From Dasypus novemcinctus (lineage: Eukaryota; Chordata; Mammalia; Cingulata; Dasypodidae), in contig NC_080702.1 in assembly GCF_030445035.2 (NCBI RefSeq), positions 11,850,029-11,914,028 on the forward strand: a stretch of DNA of 64,000 nucleotides, read 5' to 3'. Position numbers and translations under genes: made by a program. The notes under the pieces were generated by a model that saw nothing but the letters and a program-made list of their open reading frames with translations, ran no database searches and was not told where the DNA came from. Positions 37,170 through 49,844 of the stretch are shown here, piece by piece. The first letter of the stretch is position 1. The number at the start of each line of letters is the position of its first letter.

Positions 37170-38050
37170 AGACTCTCTTCCAGGCTTCTCTCTCCTTCCG
37201 TTACTTTTCAGGCTCTAGCACAATCTTTAGTATTTCCTGAAAATCCAGTCTCCTGGTTAGAAATTCTCTCAGTTTCTGTTTATCTGTGAATATTCTCAAC
37301 TAGCCCTAAATTTTGAAAGACAGTCTTCCCAGATATAAGATTTTTAGCTGAAGGTTATCCTCTTTTAGTATCTTAAATACATCATATCACTGTCTTCTTG
37401 TTTCCATGGTTTCCGGTGAGAAATCAGCACTTAATCTTTTTGGGTTATCCCTTATAAGGTATACATTACTTTTCTTTTGCTGTTCTCAGAATTCTTCCTT
37501 TAATTTGGCATTTATTCTGATTAGTATGTGTCTTGGAGGTGGTCCATTCAGATTTTTTCAGATGGGAGTACATTGTGGTTCCTGGACATAGATATCCATG
37601 CCCTTCAATAGGGTTAGGAAATTTTTTCCCATTATTTCTTCAAATACTCCTTCTGTCTCTTTTCCCTTCTCTTCTCCTTCTGGGACACCCATGACACAGC
37701 TGTTTGCATGTCTCTTGCTGTCATTTATTTTCCTGAGATTGCTTGATTTTTTCCTTTCTTCATCTGTTCTTCACTTTTAGAGGCCATTTCTTCAAGCTCA
37801 CCAGTCCTTTCTTCTTCCTCCTCAAATGTGCTGTTATATGATTCCAAAGTATTTTTAATTTATTGCACCACTCATTTCCATAAGGTCTACTATTTTTCTG
37901 TGTATGCTTTAAATTCTTGTGGTCATCCAGTGTCCTTTTAAGATCCTTAATCCCTTTAAATTCATTTAGGAGATCATCTGTGATTAGTTGTCTCAATTCC
38001 TTTATGTCATATGGAGACTTATATTGTTCCTTTAACTGGGCCATAGCTTC
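37170..38050 (-). pseudogene. L1 ORF1-like coiled-coil region (degraded), antisense
   Basis: The minus strand resembles the ORF1 of old mammalian L1 or HAL1 elements. A Lys/Glu-rich helix-forming segment (37760-38044) precedes a region corresponding to the RNA-recognition-like part (about 37400-37700). It is interrupted by stops. The protein would have been an RNA chaperone needed for retrotransposition. Confidence 0.6.
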
Positions 38051-39490
38051 CTGTTTCTTGGTATGGATTGTAATTTTTTGTTGGTGTCTTGGTATCTTGC
38101 TTACTATTTATTCTGGGTGCAGTTTTTCTCTTTAAATTAGGGCTTCCTGCCCTTTCTCCCTTGCTGCTTGTGTGGTAGGAGCCAAGGATGTAGTTGGTTA
38201 TGTAAGCTGTGGTACTCAAGCTTCCCTCATTGCCCCAAGGACCAATGAAGCTTCTCCCAACTTTCTCCTTTGCCAGGGGTAGGACAGAGTCACACGTGCA
38301 TAGAATAATCCAGTTCATGCAGGCCTATGCTATAGTTTCCTAGAAAATATTATGAAGCTTCATGTTCCTTCCCCCCCCCCCCCGCTTGGGATGGGCATGG
38401 AGCTGCAGGTGTATGTAGCAATCTATGCATTATGGGCTCAGGGTGACTGCATTTGCCCCAGTAGATTTCTGATTATTCAGTCTGTGCCAGCCAAAGGTAC
38501 CTGCGGTTACTTGGACAGGCTGGGCCAGTCCCACCAGTTGCCACCCTGACAGAGGTGGGACTGAAACCTAGCCTAGGGCTGCAGCCCAATCTGGGTGAAA
38601 GAAACTAGTTCCTGCCTTCACTGTGATTTTCGGTCAGGCTGGCTTCCCCCCAAGCTGGGGGCAGACTCAAAATGTTGGATGCTGGCCTCTTTCTGACTTG
38701 GAGAAGTTCAAACTTTAGGTGTTCTTAGGGTCATACTTTAGCCAGCCGAATTTACTAATCAGTAGCTGATATTGGTGGTCAACCGTCTCTTTATCCCTGT
38801 TTTTGGGAAATGGCGCTTCCGATCCCAGCTACAGAATAGCTCCAGGGGCAGCTTGTGCTGCCAAAGTAAGATGATTACCAACTTCAGTGGCATGGCCTAT
38901 AATTTCCTGGAGAGGCTGGTGCAGGTCCCCCCAGCTTTCTCCCTGCTGGAGCTGGGGCTGGGGCTTATGCTAGAGCTGCCCTCTGGACTGGCTGGAAAGA
39001 AGCAGGTCCCTACCAACTCTGTGATTTCAATTTACCCCACTCCACCCCCTGCCAGGTATGAAGTTAAGATGGCAGCTCCTGGCTTCTTTCTGACCTGGAC
39101 ATGTTCAGTCTTCAGCTGTTCTTAGGATTATACATTAGCCTGTCTAATTTACTCATCAATAGCTGAAGTTAATGCCCAACCGTCTCTTCCTCCCCCATTT
39201 TTGTGAAGTGGAGCTTTCAATTCCAGCCACAGAACAGCTTCTGAGGCAGCTTGTGCCTCCAGTGGAGGATGAGCACCAGCCTCCATGACATGAAGTACTC
39301 TACTTAATAGTCTTCTCTGAAGAGGCACAGTCTCCTTCCATTCCTTCCAAGGTGTTGCAGGATGTTCTTCTGGTCTCCTGGAGCCCCCAAACAGGTGCTT
39401 TAGATAGCTGTGTGATTACTAACTGCCCTTAGCAGGAGCTGACTCTAGGATCTCCTTACTCAGCCGCCATTCTGCTGTTTGTCCTTGAAC
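38050..39490 (-). mobile_element. L1 5' UTR with tandem ~397-bp repeats, antisense
   Basis: GC-richer than its surroundings. Two diverged copies of a ~397-bp unit are visible: 'ctttctgac' recurs at 38689 and 39086, and 'ctgtgattt' at 38621 and 39019. The far end (about 39460-39480) contains a GCCGCCATTCTG word like the YY1 site near the start of many L1 5' UTRs. Tandem 5' UTR monomers are known as promoters in rodent L1s. Confidence 0.6.
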
Positions 39491-39765
39491 TGGATATTTT
39501 ATACCTAGGTATAAAGTATCCTTTTATGTACTTTTTGTTTGTTTCTTTGTTGTGAACTATCTTTTCTTTCATTCCAAGAGTATTTACCTTTCTCTTTGAG
39601 CAGAGATAATAACTGAGAAAAATCATAATTCCTTTTGTGGTTCTTTTGACACTGTATCTGCTGATTGGTTTATCCCCTGGAGAATAGATGAGATTTTTCT
39701 AGTTCTTTATATGTTATGGTATATAATTTGGGGTGATATTCTGGTTGCTTATTCTTACATAGTTA
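39491..39765. other. Unassigned AT-rich segment between L1 blocks
   Basis: No gene is seen. It may be L1 ORF2-derived, but I could not confirm this. Confidence 0.4.
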
Positions 39766-40095
39766 GAGACTTCTGAGAGACTGTTTTTGGCTAGTTTGGG
39801 CCCCTTGGTATTCCATACGAATTTGAGGATGGACTTTTTCCATTCCTACAAAAAAACGCTGCAGAGATTTTGATAGGTGTTGCATTTAATCTGTAGATCA
39901 TTTTAGGTAGTAATGATATTGTAACAATATTCAATGTGAAACATGGACACACAATATCTTGCCATTTATTTAGGTCTTCTTTAATTTCTTTTTGTAGTGT
40001 TTTTCAGTTTTCATTGTATATAGAGTTCATTCTTTAAATTTATTCTCAGGTATTTTATTTTTTCAGATGCTATAGCGAATGGAATTTTTTTAAAA

Positions 40096-40737
40096 TATGT
40101 TTTTTATTTTTTTCAAAGATACTTAGGTTTCACAAAATGCTACAGAAAAAAATATAAGGAATTCCCAAATGCCCCACTCCCCACACCTCACACCCTTCCC
40201 CACATTAACAACTTCTTTTATTAATGTGGTACATTCATTGCAATTGATGAGTCCTTTTGGAGCATTGCCAGTAAGTATGGATTATAGTTTAGATTGTAAT
40301 TTACACTGAATTCTGTAGGTTATGGCAGGATATATAATGACCTGTATTTGTCATTGCAGTGCCGTTGAGGACAATTCCATGTCCCAAAAGTTTCCCCATA
40401 TTATACCTCTTTTTCCCTCTCCCTGCCTTTAGCACTTCCAGTAGCCACTGTCTCCACATTAATGATATAATTTCTTTCATTGCTAGAGTACCAATAAGTT
40501 TGTAGCAGAATACCAGGAAGTCTTCTCTGGTCCATATTTTATTGCCCAGGTTCTGGGATGGTGATAGCTATTCCACCTCTAATTGTGAGGTGGCTTCAAT
40601 TCCATATGGCTGATGGATGACACTCTGATGCTTGCAGTTGTAGACTCTCTCAGTTCCTTTGTATGGTAGTTGTCCATCCTCTCCTCCCTGTTAGTTTACC
40701 AGGGTGAGGCCCATGAACTGGAAAGTAGATGTTGCAA
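40096..40737 (-). mobile_element. 5'-truncated L1 3' end, second copy
   Basis: Matches 34728-35289 along its length but retains ~80 bp more near 40610-40700. It lies at the same position of the host L1 as the other copy. The flanking repeat (about 40077-40092 and 40740-40756) is degraded. Confidence 0.65.
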
Positions 40738-41721
40738 CAAATAGAATAGGTTTTTAATGCTCATTTCAGATAGTTCTTTCCTGGTATGGAAAAATAAAGC
40801 TGATTTTTTAAGGGTTTATCTTGTACCCTGCAACTTTACTAATTTTTTAAATTTTCTGTGGTAGTGTTCTTGTGACTACTTGGGGAATTTTGATATGAAG
40901 GAACATACCATCAGAGAATAGTGTTAGTTTTACTTTTTTATTTCTGATTTCAATGTCTTTCTCTTTTTTTGCCTGATTACGCTGGTTAGAACTTCCAGGA
41001 TAATTTTGAATAGAAGCGGTAAAAGAGTGCATCCTTGTCTTGTTCCTGACCTCAGGTTTCAGTCTCCCATTGCAAGCTTTCATGCTTTCTCACATTGACT
41101 ATGATGTTAGCTGTGAGTTTTGATATTTATTACGTTGTAGATGTAACCTTTTATTCCTATTTTTCTGAGTGGTTTTATTATGATATCATGGTAGATTTCA
41201 TCAGAAGCCTTCTCTGTGGCATTCAAGTGATCGGATGGATTTTTTCTTATGTGAAACCACTGCTGCATTCCTAGGATGTCACCTTTGGTCATGAGTTATA
41301 ATCCTTATAAGTAGTTTGATTTACTTTTCCAGTGGTTTGTTGAGATTTTTTGCTTCTGTATTCATATGGGAAGTGTTTCTGTTGTTTTCTTTTGATGTTG
41401 CTCTCTGGTTTTGGGTATCACAATAATACTAGCTCCATAGAATGAGTTAGGAAGAATCCCGACCTTTTCATTTTTTTTGGAAGAATTTGTGAAGGATTTA
41501 TGTTGATTCTTGTTTGAATGTTTGGTACAATTCTCTCTAAAGCCATCTGGTCTTGGGCCTTGTTGGGAGGTTCTTGATTATTCAATCTTTTTGCTTTCAT
41601 AGGTCTGTTAAGAGCTTTTATTTCTTCTTGAGTTAATTCAGGTTATTTTTATGTTTCTAGGAATTTGTCGTGTCCTCTAGGTTATCTAGTTAGTTGGCAT
41701 ATGAATGTTCATAGTATTCTC

Positions 41722-42088
41722 TTTTTTTTAACCCCACCACCACCACCCCAGTTGTCTGCTCTCTGTGTCCATTTGCTTCGTGTTCTTTTTTTGGTCCACT
41801 TCTGTTGTCAGTGGCACAGGAATGTGTTTCTTTTTGTTGCATCATCTTGCTGCATCAACTCTGTGTGTGTGGCGCCATTCCTGGGCAGGCTGCACTTTCA
41901 CTCTGGGTGGCTCCCCTTATGGGGTGTACTCCTTGCGCATAAGGCTCCCCTGCATGGCAGGGCACTCCTTGCGTGCATCAACACTGCACATGGGCCAGCT
42001 CCACACAGGTCAAGGTAGCCTGGGGTTTGAACCGCAGACCTCCCATGTGGTAGATGGATGCCCTAACCACTGGGCCAAGTCCGCTTCC
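41722..42088 (-). mobile_element. DAS-type tRNA-derived SINE
   Basis: Same family as 2597-2975, with the tRNA-like head at 42020-42088 and a T-rich (reverse-complement poly-A) end at 41722-41730. A perfect 12-bp duplication, catagtattctc, flanks it at 41710-41721 and 42089-42100, and the host L1 continues on both sides. Confidence 0.9.
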
Positions 42089-42561
42089 CATAGTATTCTC
42101 TTATAACCCCTTTGATTTCTGTTAGGTCAGTGGTAATGTTCCCATTTTCATTCCTTTAATAGTTATTTGCATCTTTTTCTCACTCATTTCTCTTTGTCTG
42201 GGTAAAGGTTTGTCAATTTTATTAATCTTTTCAAAGAACCAAATTTTGGTTTCATTGATCCTCTCAATTGTTTTTCTTTTCTTTATCTCACTTATCTCCA
42301 CTCTAATCTTTATTATTTTCTTTCTCCTACTAATGTTAAGTTTGGCTTATTCTCTTTCTTCAAGATAAGAAGTTAGGTTATTGCTTTGATATTATTGTTT
42401 CCTAATGTAGGAATTTATAGCTATATGTTTCCCAATCAGCAGTGCCTTACTCCTTCCCATAAATGTATTGCATGGTGTTGTTTTTTTTTATTCTTCTCTA
42501 AGAATTTTCTCATTACTCTTGTAGGTGGACTTCAGAAAATTATCCTGTTAGCCTCAAGGTT

Positions 42562-44809
42562 TGATGATGCATTGGAAGCACACAGGAGAAAGGGCGCTCC
42601 TTGCCCAGGTGGAAGGACACAAGCTTCTCTTCTGGCTCCTCTGGCCAGGTCGCAGTGAGGACAACCTGCTCAGAGATCTTCTCAACCCCAGAAGGATTCC
42701 TGTCAAATGCTCTTAGAGCTGTGGCCAGATGTAGGGTGGACCCTAGAAATAGCCGTGAAATAGGCAGTTACCACAAAGATGGTACAAAATCCCTAGGGAG
42801 CTCCACCTCTGTAGGTGCTGCTTTGCCCTTTGGTGTGTTTGGAGAAGGAGACACCACCACCCATGGAGCTGGCCATAGAGTTGACACTGCAATTTGAAGA
42901 GGAAAAGGGTTCCCTACCCTGACATCCTTTCCAGATGTCTTTTAGAAGGCAGAAAATAGCCTCAATCTTTTCAGATGACAAAAACCTAAACCTACCACCT
43001 CAAAACCAGGAAACTTTCGTAGGTAGTGGTTCAACTGATGCCTCATCTGAAGTTTCTCTTACTCCTGGGCAACCCCAGCCCTGGAAATCCTGCCTGGGGT
43101 AACCACCCACGCTGTCTGCTCAGGCTCACAGGCATCCACTCCCATATATCCTGACTTTCTGGCTTGGACTCCCTGGAATCCTGAGCCTCAGGTTTGACAC
43201 GAGCGGGACAGGACAGCCATTTAAATGTCATTTTCATGTGCAGGAAGGTCATTGGGCCCTGGAGAATCAAAGCATCCTGGTGCTGGGGAAAGCTCCCGTG
43301 GGGATGATCCATGAAGTTTTGCAGTAAATTGTCGAAGGCACTATGAGAGGAGTGGAGACCACCGATCAGAGAGGCCTTCCCTGGCCACCCACATTCCCTT
43401 CTGAAGGTAACCATGTGTGTGTTTCTGGAGGGCTGCTGTGTATGGCCTGCATGTCCTGCACCCACTCCACAAACTGTCAAACTGGGCAGTAGTGGACTGT
43501 CCCACAGCTGGGGACTCAGGACTCTTATCAATCATAGAAGGCTTATGTCCAATATTTGAATGAATCTTGCCTACATCAGAGACCCTTGACTCATATCTGT
43601 CAGTCTTCCCTGCCCCCAATACAGAAGAAGTAGTGCAGTGACTGCTCTACTCAATGTTCTGCATCAAAAACTAGGCGCTTTTAAATGCCTGGTGAATGGG
43701 GAACTCCTGCCCATTTTCCATGTCCTAACTGTACCTCAGCCTGAGGCCGATGTAGGAAGACCTGCCTTATTCAAGCAGGCCTCTGAGTGTCTCATCCTTT
43801 TCCTACCATTTCTTTCTTAGTATGGGCACTGCCTTGTCCCACCTTGCCTACAGCTCAGCTCCCTCAACAGAACATCCAGGCAGAGTGATTAGCAGTTTGC
43901 TCAACACATCTAGTTCCCTGGGACCATGGATCCCATTTGTAGGATGGTTCAGGTGGGGAAAAATCAAACCAAGAAGGGAAATATCAGATCTCTGTGACAC
44001 ATGAATAGGACCTCCACTCCTCAACCTCCACATCCACTGCACATTTCCAATGCAACTGTGGAGTTTGGAGTCCTTTGTTCTGACCTGTGGGCCACTCACA
44101 TTTTTAATTGGTATACCGTTTTCGCATCTCCTTGAGAGACCAGGAGGACTTGCCCATACTTACAGAGAGCCATGACTGCATCACACCAACTTGCTGTTTA
44201 TATCTCATGCTCAAGAGATCAAGTGTAGGTGTCTGACTCCCTAGTGGAATGCAAGCTCAAGAGGCAGGGAATTTTTCTGCTTCATTCCTCCAACGAAGCT
44301 AAATTTTTCAATGTCCCTACACATATAGGTAGCCAGAATATATTTGTCAGTTGAGCTCCATGATCACCTTGCCCATGTCACAGTGGGTCTGGGGTGACCC
44401 TCTGAAAACCCAGAGAACTCTGCTAACATAGGAATTCAGATGGGACCTCCAGGATGGATTCTGCAGCATTCTTTGTAAATGGGAAAGAGGCCTGTCCCTT
44501 CCAAGAGGGTGTTCAAGGCTGTGAAACATGATCCCCACCAGGGGGAGGAAAACAATCTGATAAGCCCCTGAGCCTCTATCAGCCCATCAGACCTGGGTCA
44601 AAGTATCATAGCTAATGTGCTTAGGTTCTGAATATGAACCTGCAGTGTGTGTCCACTCACTCGCACCACCTGAGGAACGAGGAGTGATGTGACAAGGGAA
44701 TCGACAGACCAAACGAACAACAAATGTGGAATGAGTCATGGATGTAGAAGGGGGCATGGTTCTCACGTGGTGAGGAGCTGGTCCAGGAACAATTGAGTAG
44801 GCCTTGAGA
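42562..44809. repeat. Tandem duplication, copy A (~2.25 kb)
   Basis: It starts at 'gatgatgcattggaagcac' (42562), which recurs at 44810, and the match continues through most of its length with indels. No intact frame is shared by the two copies. The 162-residue minus frame at 43043-43531 has no counterpart of similar length in copy B, so it is probably fortuitous. A segment near 44240-44300 ('gaatgcaagctc...gcagggaatt') resembles an L2/MIR3-type tail. I cannot name the duplicated sequence. Confidence 0.75.
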
Positions 44810-47080
44810 ATTGATGATGCATTGGAAGCACACAGGAGAAAGGGAACTCCTTGCCCAGGTGGGAGGACACGAGCTTCTCTCCTGGCTCCTCTGGCCAGGT
44901 GGCAGTGAGGACAGCCTGCTCACAGGTCTCCTCAACCCTAGGATTGCTGTCAAATGCTCTTAGAGCTGTGGCCATATGTAGGGTGGACCCTAGAAATAGC
45001 CATGAAATAGGCAGTTACTGCAAAGATGGTGAAAAAGCAGTCTATAGGTGCTCCTTTGCCTTTTGGTGTGTCTGGAGAAGGAGAGACACCACCGCCATGG
45101 AGCTAGCCATAGAGCTGACACTGCAACTTGAAGAGAAGGGTTCCCCCACCCTGACATCCTTTCCAGCTTTCTTTTAGAAGGCAGAAAATAGCCACAATCA
45201 TTTCAGATGGAAAAAACCCAAAGCCACCACAACTAAACCAGGAAACTTCTATAGGCAGTGGTCCACCTTATTTCCCTTCTGAGTTTCCTCTTATTCCTTG
45301 AGAACCCCAGCCCAGGCAGATCTTGCTGGGTTCTCCACCCATACAGTCTGCTGAGGCCTACAGGCACCCACTTGCAGATATCCTCACCTTCTGGAGTTGA
45401 CTATTGATTGCAGAAACTGAAATAGATAACGGGCATAATGGGACATCCCTTGAAATATCAAGCCACACATATTCATATCTATGGAGTCCAGCCAGTCCTT
45501 GTAGGTAAGAATGACCTGGGCCTGAGAAATTCCCCACTGGCATGGTCCACCCTTGTTTGGAATAGATAGCCGATGGCACTGTGAATGGAGTGTAGACAAC
45601 AGATCAGACAGGATTTCCTTTAATCCCATTTTCCCTCTCAAAAGTATCCAAGTGTGTGTTTCAGAGGGCTCCTCTGCATAACCCTGCCCATTCCCAGACC
45701 CTGCACCTACTCCCAAAATACTGTTATACATGGCTAAGACTGTTTATCCCCTAGCTGCAGACTGCTGGCTATTGTCCAACCTAGTAGGCTCGTGTCCAAT
45801 ATTTGAACGAGTCTTACTTATGTCAGAGACCCTTCACACATCTGTCTTCCCTGCTCTCTGTACCGAGGAATCTGAGTTCCAGTGGGCAGGGGAGGGAGTG
45901 ACTACTTCCCTCTTTGCACTGTGTTTCAAAAAGAGGGGCACTTAGTACCTAGTCAGTGGGGCCCTCTACCCCACATTCCCATGGTCTAAGTGTATCTCAG
46001 CCTGTGGCCCAGTCACCAAGAGCTGCCATATTTTTTGAGTGCCTATGAGTATAATTCATCCAAGTCTTATTTTCCTCTTAGTGGCAGGAGCACAGCCTAG
46101 CTTTTCCTATAGCTGAGAACCCACGACAGAACATCCGTGCAAACTCTAGCATTTTGCTCAACACATCTCCCCGGGACCATGGATTCTGTTCAGATGATGG
46201 GGCAGTTTGTGACAAATGAAACCAAGATGTAAATCATGAAATTTTGGGGACACAGGGATCTGTCTTGAGCTTCCCAGGGACTATCCCCACCTAAACTTTC
46301 TGACTTGACTGTGGACTTTAAAGCCCTTGTAGTTTATGTATATTCTACACACATTTTCCTTAGGTCCATGAGTCTTCCTTGTACTTGAGTGACCTGGAGA
46401 CTTTCTTATCCCTAGAGAGACATTAAGGTTTCACACCTAACATTCATGTTCTCCCTGTGCTTGTGAGGTCTAGTGTATTTGACTCCCTGTGGAATGAACC
46501 CCAAGCAGCAGGGAATTTTACTCCTTCATTCCTTCAACTACTAAATTGTGTAATTTCCGTACATACATAGTCACTATTTATTGATTGAGCCCAATCATCA
46601 CATTCCCAGAAGTCAGATTTGGCAGCTTCTACTTCTCCAGCCCCCTCAATGCATTTTGACAAGACCTTGGTTGAAGAACTCCGAGACAGATGTGTCAATC
46701 TTTAAAAAAGGGAAATAGGTTTGTACTATGACCTGTTGTAGTTGAGGACTGAGTCAGAGCCTGCTCCCTAGGTGAGTGGAAAATCATTCTGTCCATCCCA
46801 GGCTCTCTAACAGCCCATCACGCATGGACTAACTTGGTCAACACTTCTATATCTCCTCCCACTCGATCCTGTCAATAACTAGTAGCTGTTTGTCCTGCAG
46901 CCCCGTACTCATCCAAGGAGCCACCTGAGGATCAGAGAAATGAATTGACCTCCAATGTCCAATGGCAATGTCTGGCAAACTCGAGGCCATGGAAGGGGCA
47001 TCGTGCTCACCTGGGGATCGTTTTTATCAGTGTTTGCTTGGTGGGGAAGACCACTTTCATGTTCCCCAGGATGTTGGATC
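44810..47080. repeat. Tandem duplication, copy B (~2.27 kb)
   Basis: Head-to-tail partner of copy A. Correspondences include 44810/42562, 45480/43210, 46480/44240 and 46915/44665. Divergence is substantial (roughly 15-20% by eye, plus indels), so the duplication is old. No gene is recognised. Confidence 0.75.
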
Positions 47081-49427
47081 AGTCCATACTCCCTGCCCAA
47101 TTGGTGCTGCTCCATTTTCTTCTTGCTGGATCTGAAACTTGTCTGCACCAACCTGGGACCTTTCATCTCAGCCATGTCATTTTCACACTGGCAGGTGGAA
47201 TGTTGGGACAAAAAAGGACATGCAGTCAGCAGCTGTAAAATGTCCAAAAAGATGGTTATGCCTGAATTTCAAACCGGAAATCACTGACCTCAAGTGACTG
47301 TGGCAGGAGGTGTATCATGGGTGCCACTTAGTGACAGGGCAAAGGGAGACCAATCCTGGATTCAAGTAGTTAACTTCAATGACCTCAAATAGCTTCATTC
47401 CTCTTTTTCAAATGAAAGAGTTTTGAGGATGTGAGACTAAGGCAATACTAGATTCTGTAAGGGCTAAATTCCTGGAGATTCCAGGATGGGAGGAAGACTC
47501 TGGATTGCCCAAGGCAACGAGCTGATATGACAGGGAAGAGAAATTCCAAATGGTCTTGAAAATATTCAAGTGTAGATCGCCTTCCAATGGGGCAATTGTA
47601 AATATTATTCTGCCTTGCTGTCACCAGATGGACAAGTTTTGAGACTATTCACACCCAACATGAGCTGACTGCAGGGAACCACCAACCATCACTGTCTGCT
47701 TTTGGATGCCTGAATTGTTTCAAGGAATTTGGCCCCAGCCATTAAAACTCTAAATGTGTATAATGTTTGAACAAGCCAACCCAGTTCTAGTAGCCCATTC
47801 TGGGTGATCTGGAACTATTAGACTAGTCAAAGTCACATGACACTCCTTGAAGCCCAGTTGAAATGACAAAAGAAAGGAGTCCCATCTAGGTCTAAGGGCA
47901 TGAAGGCTGAACTTCTGAGGTTCCTAGCCTCCTTTTGGAACATGATGCAGCCCTACCACCTGACCTGGAAGAGTCACAGTATTGAGCTCCGTTGGATGGC
48001 AAGTTACACAAAAATATGTATTTTATTGTAATCTTCTCACCACTTTTTAGGTAAAAACAACCTAGGAAATGAGAGGATGCTTAGGGATGGAGAGCCAGTC
48101 TAGCTGAATGCAGGCAGAAAACATGGGGATGGGGAGAACCTAGGAACAGGTAGAGTAAACAACCAAGGCAGGATCCAAAACAAAGACTGTTGTGGTTTAA
48201 TGTGAAGGTGAATCATCATAAAGGGCTCTTTTCTGATATCCAACCAACATTGCACCTGGTCACAAATGGGGCTGAGTTTGGGGTGGTGTGCATTCCTAGA
48301 TTCCTAATGGTGTGGTCCTGAGTTCCAACAGAGGGAATTCCTGGCAGGGAACCTGCAGATTCTGCCAGGGTAGGATCTAGGTCCTGAAGTCCCCTGTCTT
48401 GACCTTGACCTGGGTGTGGAGAACCCCTCAGCTCCCATTTCACTTCTTGTCTCTTTCAGCTTCTGCTGGTGGCAGTATGCACCAGCACCCTGCTTAGGTG
48501 TTGATGACACCGACATCCTGCTCTGAGCTGGTCTTGTGGGTGGGGCTCTGCAATGGTAGAATCATCAGCAGGGCTACAAGGCATCAGGACCCTGACTGGT
48601 TATCACCAAGAGGAGCAACCACACATGAAGTTCTATTTCTAGATGAGGCAAAGACCCTATTGGTATAGACCTCTTCCCAGGAGAGAGATGACAACTCTGC
48701 AGATCTGGATCAATGTCTGGGCAGAGGGGCACCAACCCCAGGCTTCTCCTCCTGTCCCTGCCAGTCATGAACTGGACAAGAACACAATGAGCCCAGCAGG
48801 TGTCCACCCCCAATCACCTCTTTCTGCCCAGCCTGGTATCCTCTATACACCCATCCTGGGAGTGGAAGGTGCTGAGGCTGCTCATAAGAACAGTGTCAGC
48901 CTGGCCTGCATCCCCTGCCCTGGTTCCATGGGTTACCTTTGATTTCCTCCTGGCAAATGGCCAGATTCTTTGAGGTTGAAGGTTGAGCCAAAGTCTGCAA
49001 TGTTGGATCAGGCTCTCGTTGTGGGGTTTCCTGTGGCCAAGGCTGCAGGCAGGCAGCAACAAGAACATTTCTTGAGCATCTAGGCCTGAGTGAGCTGTTA
49101 GGTTAGTATCTAGAATGTGGGCACTTGGTTCCTGGGGTTCCAAGTTCTCTTGGGTTCTGTCTCCAGGGAAGTGAGGTAACTTCCTGCTTCCCCTTCTCTG
49201 TGCTCTCTTCCTGGATAACAACTTCCCGATGTCCCCTCTGGGCTGCTGACTCTTTACCCCCCTGACCTATTGAATTTCCCAAGTGTACAGAATTTCACCA
49301 ATACAGTCCTTCTTCCTGCCTTGCTGAGGTCTGGGGGCATCAAGAACTAAGGAGATTGAACTTGGTACACAACCGTCCTGCTCCTGCCTGATCTGTGATC
49401 CTGGACATGTCTTTCTGTTTCTCAAGC
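47081..49427. other. No gene seen
   Basis: Mixed-composition, single-copy-looking sequence. Short frames on both strands (for example 48643-48942 plus and 48814-49221 minus) have no recognised domain and overlap each other. I found no clear repeat boundaries. Confidence 0.5.
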
Positions 49428-49433
49428 CTTCCG

Positions 49434-49838
49434 TGTTGGAAACCAAGGTGCAGTGGTCTCACAAGGAGACATGCCGTTTCCTTAGCTATGCTTGCAATGT
49501 AAGGAATGCTGTAATTAAGAGTTCTGGGCAAACCGGTTGAAGCTGTTAAAGGCTGAAAGAAAAGATGAGCACAAACCTTTTGTAGTAAGTAGAACACTTA
49601 GACTTTGTACCTTGAGATAAGATTTTTTGAGTTTCTTAGTAATGCTAATAGTTAACTGCTTGTTGCTGCTTGTCATGTAGACTGGGGTATATAGAGAGCC
49701 CCTTGTAAACAATAAAGTTGTCTGATGAGTCTCTACTCACAGACCCCCTGACCCCAGCTCTCTCACTCTTTTTCTTTCTCATTTCACTCTCCTTTTTCTC
49801 TCTCATTCCTGATACCCTTCGGATCCAAATCTCCAACA
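49434..49838 (+). mobile_element. Solo LTR, betaretrovirus-like family (copy 2)
   Basis: This 405-bp element starts TGTTGG and ends CCAACA, with a TATA-like sequence near 49688 and AATAAA near 49711. The flanking 6-mers cttccg (49428-49433) and cttccc (49839-49844) differ at one base. It is closely related along its length to the LTRs at 2113-2515 and 61500-61921. Confidence 0.85.
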
Positions 49839-49844
49839 CTTCCC

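Larger units (their letters stand above)
39766..42535 (-). mobile_element. L1 ORF2 (reverse transcriptase region), antisense, degraded
   Basis: The minus strand reads as L1 ORF2 across the reverse transcriptase and downstream region, broken by many stops. Two insertions interrupt it: an L1 3' end at 40096-40737 and a SINE at 41722-42088. The first ~990 bp parallel 34402-35304. Confidence 0.8.

Noticed and set aside
37760-38044. Independent small coiled-coil gene
   Set aside because: It fits L1/HAL1 ORF1 and sits in an L1 context with stops.
42386-42658. 90-residue plus frame
   Set aside because: It crosses the boundary between antisense L1 and the tandem duplication; no domain.
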